The notes: generated by a model from the letters alone, not told the origin. 31,508 bases of DNA from Dipylidium caninum (GCA_017562135.1 QEYB01000099.1:1-31508); one strand, 5' to 3'; counted from the first letter of the stretch, positions 1 to 11,086 are shown. Made by a program: numbers and translations.

Positions 1-1368
1 AAAGAGAGAGATTTCCTCCCCCGCTGATTCCAACCCCATCACCGACTGATTTCTGCTTCCTTTGATTGCGAAATTAAATCTGGCCAAAGACGGTGAACTG
101 ATACAAAGCAACGGATCGACAGTTCCATACTCATTTCTTCTTCTTAGCATTTCCTCCCTTCCCTCCACTCATTTTTTCGTCGTCAGAGGCAGGAGACCGG
201 TGGACTCCATGAATTTGCGTGCGAGCCTCGCAGAGTAGCCAGTCTACTCAATACAAATTCAAGCGCCCTGCTTGTGTTTGACGGAAATGCTCTTCCACCT
301 TCAGTTGGCCGTCGACACATTCATTTCGCGCACTCCGATGTACCTTAACTGCCTCAGCAGTGACCAGATAATCGCTAAAGACGCCACGTGCTGCGGATCC
401 AACCAAGTAGGACATCCGTTGTTTCTCCCAGCGAAGGAGACACGCTCCTCTCAACGCCTTCTTCTCCGACATGCGTTCCGCCTGTGCGTGAGTGAGGGCC
501 ACACAGATCTAGCGTACACACCTCAACCCTTCGCCGCCAATGGCTGGAACTCAGCAAGCAAGAGGTCGCAGATAGCTTATCACCGTCCAGGCATCTCCTC
601 GGAGGTGCAGGAAGCCCCGACTGGGCGAAGGCCCGGAAATAGTAGAGAGAAGGTTCAGATGAAAGAGAATGCGAAAGAACATGTTCAGGTTGAAATTTAA
701 ATGCAACAGAGAAGTAGCTCGTTTTTTTTGTGTCTGTCAATTCGGAGAAGAGGAAGGTTAGATTCCGTACGCGAGAGACAGCCGAGAGTGTCGCACCTGC
801 AAGTAACTGAATCCATGGAGAGCGAAACAAACGCGAGAGTGTCCGTGGGCTCCGTAATTCATGCTGTGGAACTTGAGCACATTCACACGCCGCAAGGCAC
901 CGCCGTCGCTATGACCGAAAGGCCCTAGGCGCCGTCTCCTCGAGGTTACAAAGGTTATTTTGTCCAACAACCAGCCGGTGCGCGCCACGACGCCACACAC
1001 CGTCTCGCCTTCTTCCAATTCTAGCTCCTCCCTACAGCAAACATATGTGCCGCATTCTACACCACTTTCGGGAAAAATGAAGGCGAAAGGTTAATGCATT
1101 AAGAACCGGAAGGTTGGAAATGTGGAACCATTAAGAATTAACGGATTTTAGACTATAAACTAAAAAAAGACTGCATGAGAAGACACGGCATTAATCAGCA
1201 ACTTCAAAGAAGCAAAAATTTCAAGTTACCTCATCTAAGTAATAAAACAAATGTCTGCACTTTATAAAGTACTTGGTGGTAAAATAAGAAGACTTGTTGA
1301 AAAGTTAGGAATTAAATAAAATGGAGGCCACCGTAACGAGTAGGTGGGAATGGGGACTCCTCAGCCCC
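1..1368. other. No secure gene; flank downstream of the BTB/kelch gene
   Basis: The first 1,020 bases are moderately GC-rich with overlapping open frames on both strands (for example 272-700 plus and 375-830 minus). None has a recognisable domain or matching splice sites. Bases 1,030-1,350 are AT-rich and look non-coding. Confidence 0.5.
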
Positions 1369-1546
1369 TCAGTTCACTCCAGCATGCAGTTCGAATGGGA
1401 ACGTTAAAAAGTCAATGGGGAGTATAAAAGCGATCCCACTTTTTGCTAATTTTGACACACAGACACCACGGTTCACAATAAATCGTGAATTGACAGGAAA
1501 GTGAGAGTCCAACCGCCGAAAGGGAGCAGAAAATTCTATAATTCGG
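1369..1546 (-). CDS. BTB/kelch gene exon 4, terminal
   Basis: The acceptor is TGTTTGGCAG. The phase set by exon 3 gives a 58-residue open frame ending in TGA, including FIVNRGVCVSKL, which resembles a beta-strand pair of a kelch blade. No AATAAA signal was seen on the minus strand just downstream. Confidence 0.5.
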
Positions 1547-3078
1547 CTGCCAAACAGGTTGACAAAACGGTTGGTCATTGGAAAAGACTTTAACTAACAC
1601 GTAGAGAAAACCATTGACTTACGTCTGGTAGGACGAAGCCGCCGAATCGAGAGGCGAAGGGAACAATTGTCGCTCCCCCGTCCAAATATTGCGGTATTCT
1701 ACATCCACACCTGCAAAACATACCCGGGCATACCTCCATTGTTTATTCTTTCAAAGGCAGATGGATGGAAAGAAAGCGTATATTATTAAATAAAATTTAT
1801 GGCCAATCTTAACGGTCAACGTTAAAGACAGCAATCACACTAGCAACGGCAACAATCATCGGAAAAAAGGTGAATGAAAAAGAATGTTATTGAAAGACTC
1901 CTACTTTTGAATGATAAGAAAACAAAAATGAATTACCCCCGACCAGACCGCGGGTGCCGCCCCATAAAGGAATGATGTAAAATCGCATTCGGCAAATTGT
2001 CCAATCCGTGGGAGGAAAATCTTTGCAAGTCACATACCTCGTGGGATCCAAATAATCGACTCTGTGCAAGCGTAAAGAACACACACAACTCTGATGGTGT
2101 TGAATGACAGCCTGAATAAGTTATCATAGCAGGAGATAGGTGTTCATCAAAAACAAATGGCGAAAATAAAAATAAAACTAACGATGGGTCATAAGTGTGC
2201 ATGGCTGCAAAAGCATAGTTCGCATCGATCACCAAGTAGGGGCCTAAATCGTTATTACCACAAAGCCATGTTCATTTACATAGGTTCGGTTGGTTTACAC
2301 AGTCTTCCTTAGTAATAACTCTTGAATCATCGGGGTAAAATGAGCAAAAAATCTAAATTGCGAGCAAATTGACCAAAATAAAACTACTACTTTCTGCAAT
2401 TGTTTAATGAAATACTGGCCCATTAATATATGTTCACCATCGGAGAGGAAAATTGGCTTCGTAATCCGAAGGTATTTAAAAAAGTAGTCGCCTCCAAGTC
2501 CTTTTAAAATATCTATAATCGAATTGGCGACCATTAAAGCGAGAAACGGTACCTCTTTGTGAGAAAAGATTTTGGTGTAGAGCTAAAGCCTTGAAAATCT
2601 TATCGTCGTCGTAGCGGTTCAAAATCTCAATAACTGAGCTAACTACGTCGGGAGCTAATTTTCTTTGAAAGTGAACATAGAGAAACTTTCGGCAAAATTC
2701 AAGGACGGGGTCAAGAATAAGAAAGTCTCCAGCGACATAAATTTCGACTAAATTTGACAAGTTTATTTCGACCCGCCCACTGTAAAGGTATTCCAGTAGT
2801 GACGAGAACGTAGAAGGGGATATATTGTGGAGACTGACAACATTGTCAGTGACAGAATCACGTCTAATTATATTGTCGAAAAATTCTGAAGCAGCACACA
2901 ATAATTCTAGGTGAACCATGTACTCCTTTTCACCGATATTAATCACGCAGTTGCACAATTCCCCATTTTTCTGCATTTCTCTGAGTAGAGAAGCTCTTTC
3001 AACCATAAAGTGAAGTTTGTCCTCGGGAGATGTGATAAATGAATCGGCGGAAGTCAACGGACTCAAAAGGCCGACCAT
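1369..3078 (-). CDS. BTB-BACK-kelch-like protein gene, four exons
   Basis: This reads as a kelch-like (KLHL) protein, a family that usually acts as a substrate adaptor for cullin-3 ubiquitin ligases. Exon 1 carries a BTB/POZ domain (LLREMQKNGELCNCVINIG, then HLELLCAASEFF and LLEYLYSGRVEI) followed by a BACK-like helical stretch. Three downstream exons (1937-2061, 1623-1710, 1369-1546) add about 130 residues with kelch-like spacing (VDYLDPTRYVTC, LWGGTRG, VDVEYRNIW). All junction phases agree: 2/2, 1/1, 2/2. The start is the ATG at 3078, the first ATG after an in-frame TGA upstream. One extra base near 2563-2567 breaks the frame inside BACK; without it exon 1 ends in exactly the phase needed. 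Only two to three kelch repeats are visible against the usual six, so the propeller is short or exons are missing. Family assignment is strong for BTB, moderate for kelch. Confidence 0.8.
1623..1710 (-). CDS. BTB/kelch gene exon 3
   Basis: Flanked by a strong acceptor (ATGTTTTGCAG) and a consensus donor (GAC|GTAAGT). Only the frame required by exon 2 is open and kelch-like (VDVEYRNIWTGERQLFP). It enters at phase 1 and leaves at phase 2. Confidence 0.6.
1937..2061 (-). CDS. BTB/kelch gene exon 2 (kelch-like repeat)
   Basis: The acceptor is pyrimidine-rich and ends TTGCACAG; the donor is GGGG|GTAATT. The exon starts with one base completing a codon and ends in phase 1. It encodes a kelch-like unit with YLDPT, a central tryptophan and a WGG motif. 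Confidence 0.55.
2299..3078 (-). CDS. BTB/kelch gene exon 1 (BTB and BACK domains)
   Basis: The exon is 780 nt. BTB spans roughly residues 25-125, followed by a BACK-like part. The frame is open from 3078 to the BACK region, then the family-like sequence (HKEVPFLALMVANSIIDILK) continues in another frame after one surplus base in a run of A (plus strand) at about 2563-2567. Removing one base gives 779 nt, which ends in phase 2 at a weak donor (GT|GTAAAC) and matches the phase of exon 2. The BTB assignment is secure; the exact donor is inferred. Confidence 0.75.
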
Positions 3079-4613
3079 GATAACCGGAGAGTATACAGCC
3101 ACGGGCGAGGAAGCACAGAACGCCGCAGGGGCAAATAAGTCACCTCAAGGTCATCACGTAAAATTAAACAAAATTGATTATAGAATAACAGGCAATTTAT
3201 TAAATAAAGTACTAGCCTAAAACAAGTAATGAACAATATAAAGACTGAAGTTAAACGTAGTGATGCGGAACTAAATTTTTAGCTTCAAAATGCGATGAGT
3301 TATTTATTAATTCAGAACATATGATAGATTAAGTAAATAAAACCCAGTAATACCTTTAACTAAGGATCATTTTTGAATGTTTAACACTGTAATCTTTAAT
3401 GCCGGTATGGTTAATAAGAGACGGAACAACAAAATATTTCGCCCAACTGGCGTCGCCCCAAGTGAGACTGAAATTTGCCAATTCGAATAAATATTTACAT
3501 TGCTTCCCCACCGTTATCGGGAACGAGGCACCTAAGAAATAAACAGTGGATCTTAGGTCTTCTAATTGCTCAGCAAATGATTCATTCCCAATTAAAACAA
3601 CATTTTGCTTCAGTTAAATTTACTGGAGAAGTGATGTTGGATGGCTTAGAACTATTGTGCTTTGATCTCATCGGAATTGCACATAATTATTCATTAGAAT
3701 TTCCGGATTACTAACTAGGCCTCGTTCCTACTCGTGGTGGAAGTTCTCAAGCACTACTCTCATCGCCGCCATGGCTATGAAGCAAATAATCCCATACATC
3801 TTGGAATCGCGGCGAACCTTTCTACTTCTACACCTCACCTGCCTATATACCCACTTTCCCTCTGTTTGGCTTCTTTGGCGGTGGTTCATCCGCCGTGTGT
3901 AACAATGGGACGTGAGGTGTGCCCCTCCACAACGCCAAATTGCCTCCTCGCCTTCAGCATTCGGGCCAAGATAGGTGATCGCCCCGTTACCAAGCCCGTT
4001 CCCCCTGTCAAGCATTTTATTTTGCAACCACGGCTACTTTTAGTTACGAGTAGTATTTTAATTAGAAAATATTTGTTGCGATTTTCCACCCGAGGGACTT
4101 CAACTGGGGGATCTTCGCGTTTTTGACCGTCTGTTTGTACCTTTCCTGATGAAAACACCTCATTACGTTTGTCTCCCCTAAGTGGCTATCCAATTCGTCG
4201 GTGTCTTTCTACGTCGTCAACAACGAAGGCGCAAATTTTACCAAACATTAAACGCCTTTAACTGACTTGGCTCTCCTTTCTTTACTTGCGCAGTGGAAGC
4301 TGGAAACAAGTTGACTTTGAAATAAATGATTAAATGAAAAAATGAAGTCGCCCCCTCTTCAATTGCCTTTATGGTATCATGAGGCAATCGACTACTTCCC
4401 CGTCTTCACTCCTCGAAGTCCACTTAAGAGTTTTGGGATTAAAGCTCAAAATATCGCCTATTTGCGGATGTAATAAAGCGGTGTGCGAGACAGATAAAGC
4501 CGCTGATAAACACACCATGTCTCAGTAAATTTACTTGCGGGCCAGGAAACATCGTCAGCCAGGATTTTGCCTTGTCCGTGAATAATCTGTTGAGAGAGTC
4601 TCTTTTCATGCAG
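3079..4613. other. Mostly non-coding stretch upstream of the BTB/kelch gene
   Basis: Bases 3,080-3,720 are AT-rich without a convincing exon. At 4,269-4,293 there is a strong plus-strand acceptor (pyrimidine tract ending TTGCGCAG) followed by a short frame ending in TAA at about 4,331, possibly a terminal exon of an unidentified gene. The overlapping 3,734-4,126 (plus) and 3,728-4,027 (minus) frames have no family resemblance. Confidence 0.4.
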
Positions 4614-4749
4614 GATCGTTCAAATGGCTTTCATACCCCTCACTTATTCCAGATGTTTCCACAAAACGCATTAAAGTAAGTTTTTTTTTCATACTGGACA
4701 GTGGCCAGATGAAAAGTTGTGGGTGGACCCTGAGCCAACAAGGCGTTAG
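4614..4749 (+). CDS. Tentative two-exon coding segment with a 26-nt intron
   Basis: Exon A (4614-4675) follows a pyrimidine-rich acceptor ending CATGCAG and ends at a consensus donor (AAA|GTAAGT). An acceptor (ACTGGACAG) lies only 26 nt downstream; exon B runs 4702-4749 to TAG. One phase-consistent frame reads FKWLSYPSLIPDVSTKRIK joined to WPDEKLWVDPEPTRR. Reading through without splicing does not keep the two pieces in one frame. The product is not recognised and upstream exons were not found; a chance pairing of splice-like signals is possible. Confidence 0.3.
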
Positions 4750-4910
4750 GACAGGGGGAAGAGCGGGCTGGGATAAAACAAAACCAAAACCATCGCCATT
4801 CACTCTCAACTTTTGTGTCCAGCTAAAATCCTCCAATAAACCGGCGACTGACAAAGTGTGTTTGTGTCTGTGGAGTGGTCGGATGCGACATGGGCCTGGA
4901 AAGCCAATAG

Positions 4911-5126
4911 CCACGTGTCCGGTCTGTTCGCCTCACCTTGCGGCCTGACGAAGAGGACGCCCTTCCCGACGCCTGACCGGCGGCGGAGGACTTCTACAAC
5001 GGCCTCAACCAGAACGTCCTCGCCCTGCGGGACTGCGGCGTGTCGGAGGGCCTCCTCGGGCCAAGCGGCTCGGCAAATGCCCGTCCCCCGAAGGGAGCAG
5101 ACAAACCGTCGTCCCAACTGCCGTAG
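4911..5126 (+). CDS. Possible coding fragment with in-frame TGA
   Basis: In this frame 26 consecutive codons (4983-5060) all end in G or C and encode a protein-like string (AEDFYNGLNQNVLALRDCGV). The same frame extends upstream (RSVRLTLRPDEEDALPDA) but is interrupted by TGA at 4974-4976, and ends at TAG 5124-5126. The opposite strand is also open (4806-5276) and has a good donor (AAG|GTGAGG), so strand is unresolved. It may be an exon, a decayed gene or one affected by a sequence error. Confidence 0.25.
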
Positions 5127-5334
5127 TGGTGGCCGAAGACGTGAGACAACCGGGAGACGCATTAGACGCGCCTTCGGGCTGCGAGGATGAGTAAGAGGGG
5201 AGTGATGGACCTTGACAGCCACGTGACGCTGGAGTGAGGGTAATGGAGATTCAGCGTGGAGACGAGACAAGTCCAAAAGGGGGGCTGGGGCAGGGGGCTT
5301 GGCGTGCCGCCCGTCACCGACGCGGATAAGTAAG

Positions 5335-5553
5335 AGGAGGAGGAGGAGGAGGAGGAGGAGGAGGAGGAGGAGGAGGAGGAGGAGGAGGAGGAGGAGGAGG
5401 AGGAGGAGGAGGAGGAGGAGGAGGAGGAGGAGGAGGAGGAGGAGGAGGAGGAGGAGGAGGAGGAGGAGGAGGAGGAGGAGGAGGAGGAGGAGGAGGAGGA
5501 GGAGGAGGAGGGAGGAGGAGGAGGAGGACTCAGGGAGGAGGAGGAGGAGGAGG
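5335..5553. repeat. (AGG)n trinucleotide microsatellite
   Basis: An uninterrupted AGG array runs from 5335 to about 5510 (roughly 58 units), then continues with small interruptions to 5553. Apparent poly-arginine, poly-glutamate or poly-glycine frames here are by-products of the repeat. Confidence 0.97.
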
Positions 5554-7000
5554 CAAATTCACAGGTCTCCCGCCTTCTTCACTTTGAGGGAGAAAAAGAC
5601 ACGGTGGCTGCTGGTGGCGGTCAACCTTGTCCGGTTGGCGACAGAGGCTGTTGGATGACTGCCGGAGGCGCTGCAGCTTGCGAATGGCCGACAAGCAAGC
5701 AGAGAATGTCTTAACTCACAATTTTTCCCTCCCCCGCTTCCCCAACTCGTATTCCTCCCGAGGAGGATCTCCTCTGCGGTGTGGTTTATATCCCCCGAGT
5801 TCGGTAAAGCCAACTTCTACGGAATACACGAAAAGACCCTGACGGAGGAAACAATTTTGCGAGTAATTGAACATCTCACCGCCGGAGCGACTAAGAGACT
5901 GGCCGAGGTGGGGAGAGTGTCGAAATTTCTGCGGAAGACTTTGTTTCCATCGCGCCAAATCGGCGTCCACCTTCGCCGTCGGCGTCCCCGACGGACAGTT
6001 CACCTTGTGGACCTCCTGCGGCTTCCCGCGTTCCTCCGACTGCCTCTGCCTCCGCCGACCACGCGGTGTCTCCGCAGGGCTGATTGTCGGACCAAAATAA
6101 ACACTGATGGACTCGAGTATTTGGGCATTTCTCCTTCTTCCGACGGTTTCCTTCCGTTCCGACACGTCGACGTCGACCGCGTCGGGGGATGCAACACGCC
6201 TTCGTGGCAGTGCGGAGGCCCCGACGCCACCGACGCCGCGGCGAATGGCGGTAGACGATCCCGCAACGCCCCACGGGCAGCCTCCTTCGTCCTCCTCGCG
6301 CCTGTGACCTGCTGTTCGGCCTCAGGACCTGCCTTCCTCCTCCCATTCAAGCGGATCTCTCCGTTCCAACCAAAGCGAAATGCCCTCCACGGTCCTGTAA
6401 ACTTCCGCTCTTCGGAAAATCAGATTCCCCAGCGTCCGAGTGGCGATCGCCGACTCCACAAGTCCGCCGCGCCTTCCCTTAATTCGCTTCACTTCCGCCC
6501 ACTCGTCTTCATTTGAGCTGAATGAATGAAAGCGGCGAAAAGCCTTTTTCAGTGCCACACGGAAGAAGGGTGAATGTGTCTTTGTGTCACTTGTGGCCGG
6601 ACGAGGGGGCATTCGCGTCGCCTCAACTGTGTGGCCGGGGATTTCGGCGGCCACAAACAGCCGTTGGAGGCCAAATTCCACTCTGCGCCGTTCATCCACC
6701 GGCTGCGGAGTCGCGACAGTTGAAAAAGTGTGTTGAACTTTTACCAAATTGGCACCTTTTGGCCAAAGGCGTCGAAAAGAAGATGAGGAGCGGCGCGACC
6801 TCGTTCGCGTCTGCGTCCGCGTCCGCCGGAGTGGGGGACTCGCGGAAGCCGGGGCTCTCGAGACAGGCTCCGTCTGTAGGCGGTCGACGCACTCGCAACT
6901 CCTCCTTCGGCCAGGAGGAAATCCTCCCCTTATTCCACGTGAAATTAGCGGTTTTGACGAGGCTAACAAATCTCGAGGAAAATTTACGTCTTTTTAAGTG
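5554..7000. other. GC/CpG-rich stretch, no resolved gene
   Basis: Several frames on both strands stay open for 60-245 codons because stop codons are rare in this composition. Examples are 5779-6516 plus, and a Ser/Pro/Ala-rich frame crossing 5,930-6,080. No frame shows a known domain and the three plus frames compete, so I call no gene. Confidence 0.45.
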
Positions 7001-7001
7001 A

Positions 7002-7042
7002 CCCCCCCCCCCTCCTTCCCCGCCCCGCCCCGCCCCGCCGCC
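7002..7042 (+). promoter_or_regulatory. Poly-C run and GC-box (Sp1-like) cluster
   Basis: A run of C at 7002-7012 is followed by three overlapping CCCCGCCCC-type GC boxes at about 7019-7042. A consensus donor (GAA|GTAAGT) lies 70 bp downstream at 7110, as expected of a short non-coding first exon. The promoter role is inferred. Confidence 0.4.
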
Positions 7043-7310
7043 CGCTCCCTTCCGTCGCCTCTGTCTCCGCTACCGCCGCCTTAAATCACCTTCTCATCAA
7101 CTTTCCTCCGAAGTAAGTGACTTTTCAGTGTTAATTTTCTAGTGTCCGCCACCCTTCCTCATGACTTGGTTGCACAGTCGACTGGCCTTTGTCTGTCTGC
7201 CTCCCCTAAAACCTCCTCTCCCGGTGAGAAAATTGGGCCAAGTCGAGGGAAATGCGGAGACTCGGAGGTTGGACCAGTCGGTCCAGAGGCGAGAACGCGA
7301 AGGTTCAATA

Positions 7311-7365
7311 ATGTTGGCAGAGAATAACAAGGAAAATAAGAATGACTATGATGATGATGCGGTGA
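7311..7365 (+). CDS. Tentative first coding exon
   Basis: An ATG at 7311 opens a short acidic frame (MLAENNKENKNDYDDDA) ending in phase 0 at a donor-like GCG|GTGAGA. It lies about 270 bp after the GC-box cluster and its phase fits the exon at 8491. No protein family is recognised. Confidence 0.22.
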
Positions 7366-8490
7366 GATAAGAAGAAAGGTGACGATGATTCCAGCACCAA
7401 CAGCACAACGCCGGGAGTCCGATGAAGACCACATGGAGTTAAGACTGTCGAAGGGGACGATTTCGATGACTCCAAACTCAACCTCCTCCTCCTCTACCTC
7501 CTCATCCGGAGGCCATTTTGTCTTCCACTCGTGGAGAGAGGCCACTCACCGAATCCACCGCCTTCTTTGTCCCGATCTTTGGCCTCCCGCCGAGGCAGCC
7601 GCTCGGCTGTGCGCCACCTTGGCGATAAGTTGGTCGGTGGGTGGTGGGTGACAAGGCGGGCGGGAAATCAAAGTCCTCCGCGCCCAGGAAGTCCACGTCA
7701 CTCGGCCAACTTTTATCGCCTCGTGGGTGAGGCGAAAGATGACGTTGCTTGGGTAGTTAAGCTAAGCCTTCCACTGATTAACTTGGCCGCCGGTTGGAGG
7801 AATGAAGTCCACCCTCTGGGTGCTTGTAGCTCTCGAGACCGCATCACTTGCCAGGCGTCACTCCTCGTCCTCTCCAAGTGACAAGTTCCGAGGATTTCTG
7901 CCCCCCCCCCTCCTATTCCCCCTTCTCCTGCTCTTTTTCTTTCTTTCCTTCATCATCATCATCACCACCATCTTCTTCTTCTTCGCTCTTTTTCGGTAGA
8001 AGGGACAGTCAAATGTCTTAGCATCCTTCATCTCCGGATTTTTGTTCACCACGAGATTTTTCCCCTTTCTGTCGCCATGTCTTTTCGTAAAAGCCACCCC
8101 CACCTCCCTTCCCAACCGCTTCTTTGGCATTATCTGTCCCCTCTCCCGCCTCCTTCCACAAACTGAGTCTTTGATATGTAAACTGTCAACTGTCCGCCTT
8201 TTGCTCGCCTCTCTGCATTCCCCGAAGAGTGATAAGGCGAGAAGAGCTCTAATCTGGGCGAGCTGATGAATGGAGAGCTTCGATTCACACTAACATCGTC
8301 CCGCAGTGGGGAAGTTGTTCCCAAGGTCAACCCGGCAGCCTCGACCAATCAAATTGCCGCATTTTGTCCATTTCCTACGTCCACACACTTTGTACACGTC
8401 ACAAGGTCTGTCATGCAAAATTTAAAAAATAAGGCCGGATTCAAAGGCCGCCTCTTGTGCTCTCCGATTCCGACGTCTCTTAGCTGTCAG
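7366..8490. other. Intronic or intergenic GC-rich DNA with pyrimidine runs
   Basis: Contains a Ser/Thr-rich open frame (7379-7651), a C-run and pyrimidine/CAT/CTT-rich stretch at about 7900-7990, and short open frames. No domain was recognised. Confidence 0.4.
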
Positions 8491-8592
8491 ATGGTCGAGG
8501 TGCCGTCCACTTCAGTGACACCTCAAACCAATGCGATTGGCGGCATAAACGCGTCTAATCGCATTGTCCCCTGCCTGAGATGGATGGATGAA
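8491..8592 (+). CDS. Tentative internal exon, 34 codons
   Basis: A pyrimidine-containing acceptor ending TTAGCTGTCAG and a consensus donor (GAA|GTAAGT) bound exactly 34 codons in phase 0/0, including NAIGGINASNRIVPCLRWMDE in part. The boundaries are good, but the product is unknown and the neighbouring exons are uncertain. Confidence 0.38.
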
Positions 8593-9339
8593 GTAAGTGC
8601 CTCTACTGCGTCCTCTCGGGTTTCCGTCTGCGTCGCCCCCTCGGTTACCGAGGCTAAGTATCCCCCCGAAAGGGCGCTTCTCGCTCAACTTGCCTCTTCA
8701 CTGAGCGGATTCCGAGGCGCCCGTGAGCATAAAGGCCACTTGCTTCATTAATGCCTGCCTCCAATTAATGCTTTCATCCAACCTGCCCTCCATGCACCCA
8801 AGTAGCATTGTTTAGCTTCCATATTTTGTGTGCTTTGCTCGGACGTTGGCTATAGCAGCCGGGAGCATTTCTGCCCCTCCGGGTCCGTGCGCGGAGAGGC
8901 ATTCCACTCGCATAAATTGCGCGTCCAACGCTACTTTATGACGGTAATTACGAAACCTCCTTCACCCCCCGGATCCCATTTTACGTCTGCTGCTGCGTTT
9001 TCAGCTCTTCCGACTTCTCCTCACCTCCGGTCAAATCAGCCGCTAAAAAGTGTGAAATCTGTTGTAACTTCGGATGGGGAAACTCACACGGACTGTCCTA
9101 CGGCGGAGAGTGAATTACCTTTGGCCTCAAAAGCCCCCTGAAGTGGCGAAATTTCGAGAGTGCCCGGCAGACTAAACGCTGTTTAGTGCCTGTCGGCTGT
9201 ACTGGCTCGGTTCTCGTGAACTTGGGGCAAAAAGTGCAGACCAACTCTGCTGTTGCAGTAAATTTGTCCGCATATACGAGTGGCCTTGAAATGCGCATTA
9301 GTTCGGGGGGAGGCAAACGGAGAGCTGGGAAGAAAGGCG
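8593..9339. other. No recognised gene
   Basis: Includes an open frame at 8830-9141 (plus) after an AG acceptor-like site at about 8862, without a family resemblance. Composition falls gradually towards the purine tract. Confidence 0.4.
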
Positions 9340-9805
9340 AGGAGAGGAGAGGAGAGGCAAGCTGTGGAGAGAGGCGAGAGAAGGGGAGAGAAAAGAAAAG
9401 TGGAGAGGAGAAGTGGAGGAAAGGAAGGAAGGAAGTGAATGAGAGGAGAGGGGAGAAGAGAGAAGATGAGGGAAGAGAACAGTTGGGAAGACGAGAGAAG
9501 AGGAGGTGAGCATAGACGAAAGGAAAGAAGGCGAGAAGAGGATAGGCTAACTGTGAAAAGACGCGAGAGAAGGGGAAGAGGAGAGGAGAAGTGGAGGGAA
9601 AGAGAGGAAAGAAGTGAGGAGAAGAGAGAAGAGAAGACGAGAGGAGAGGAGAGGAGAAATGCGAAGAGAGAGAAGGGAAGGAGAGATTAAAAGAAGAGAG
9701 AAAAGAGGCGGGAGAAAAGGAAAGAGGAGAGGGTGATGAGGAGAGGAGGATGGGAGAGAAGACAATTGAGGAGGAAGGAGAAGAGGAGAGGAGAAGATTT
9801 GATTG
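9340..9805. repeat. Long purine-rich (GAGA/GGAGA) low-complexity tract
   Basis: Nearly every base on the plus strand is A or G for about 460 bases, made of drifting GGAGA, GAGAA and GGAAG units with rare C or T. Long open frames on both strands here reflect composition (Arg/Glu/Lys one way, Ser/Leu/Pro/Phe the other) and are not genes. Confidence 0.92.
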
Positions 9806-10448
9806 CCCCACTTCTTCGACAAGGCGGACGTGGCCGCCGAGTGAAGTTTCGAGAGAATTTAGCCGGGCGGCAGCGGTGGAAAGAGCCTTTCAACCGAATT
9901 TGCATGTCACCGAGAAGAAAGAAGACGATCGCCAATGAGGCCCGGGGGAGAGAGAAGAAAGCAGTCGATTGCTTCGCTGTCGGTGGGAGAGGAGGCGCGA
10001 CTGAGAGAGGAGGCGATTTGAGGAGAGAAGGAGAAAGAGGGGCAAATTAGCGTGGCGGGGTGTAGGAAAAATCACCATGATAGGGGACAAGAAAAGCCAA
10101 AGATACAAGCACTTTGGAGGCGAAGGCAAATAAAAAAGACGAAATTGGGAGATTATGACAAATCAGACCGCCTTAAAAGAGCGGACGAAAGCAAAAAGAA
10201 GCAAAAAATAACGAGGTTTGAAAAGTCCGACTGAATATTCAAGATTAGCAGAAACACAAAGGCCTAATTCAAACAAACGCGAGCCGTCGGTGGCCACACT
10301 CGGAACGAAATTTGAGTAGAGAGACGTAAAGTGACATGAAGCGCCTGGCACAGAGTTGGTGGAGGAGAAGCCGAGGCGGAGGAGCCTGAAAGGAGGAGCC
10401 GAGAAGGAAGAGACGACAGAGTCGAGGTCCACAAGGAGGCCGTTCACA
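9806..10448. other. Flank between purine tract and left inverted-repeat arm
   Basis: Purine-rich remnants continue to about 10,400. The last 15 bases before the arm still show partial similarity to the other side of the right arm, so the original duplication may have started slightly further out. No gene is supported. Confidence 0.4.
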
Positions 10449-11053
10449 CGGCCTTGACCGCCGTCGGAGCCTCACAACACCCCGACGGGTTCACCACCGC
10501 CACGCAGTTTATCCCGTCACTGGCGTGGCGAGGCGTGGCGTGGGAAGGCGACCACTTCGGCCGGCGGAAGGCCGCGACGCCCAGCCAAGCAGGCGCGTGC
10601 ACGAGGGACAACAGCGCCACTTGGTGTTTCTCGCCTCCACTCCTCGTGTGTGCGGCGCCCTGTGAGGCGCCGCCAGCGGGTGAATGAGTGCTTCGTTGGG
10701 TGTGTTCATTTCGCCTCGGTTGAAGGTGTGTGGCCTCCACCTCCACCCCCACCTCCACCGCGACCTCCACCTCGTCCTCGTTGCCACGAGACTCGTGTGC
10801 GCGCCTCGGGTCGCATGAAGACACAGGCCTTTCATGCTCACAACTACGCTGAGCACCACCGACGCCGCCGATAGCCTCGTTGGCGGCTGCCGAGGCGACA
10901 GTGTTTGGAGGCAGTGGAGGCAACTGGGCGTTTGCAGCCGCGAGCAGCGACTGGTGGGCAGACGTCCTCGGTGGGTGGCGGTGAGGCAGTGAATGGCCAC
11001 ACCTTCTTCTGCCCACGCACCGACGACGTTGGCCGTGGCGAGGATGTGAAGTC

Positions 11054-11086
11054 GCTGCTGCTGCTGCTGCTGCTGCTGTTGCTGCT
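11054..11086. repeat. (CTG)n repeat in left arm
   Basis: About eight CTG units with an interrupted tail. The right arm holds the complementary CAG array at about 16,900-16,935 with a different length and an interruption. Confidence 0.9.

Noticed and set aside
5299..5658. Open frame with a long arginine run
   Set aside because: Produced by the AGG microsatellite; no codon-level or domain support outside the repeat.
9098..9811. 237-codon Ser/Leu/Pro/Phe-rich minus-strand frame
   Set aside because: Antisense of the purine tract; stop codons are depleted by composition, and a plus-strand Arg/Glu frame is equally open.
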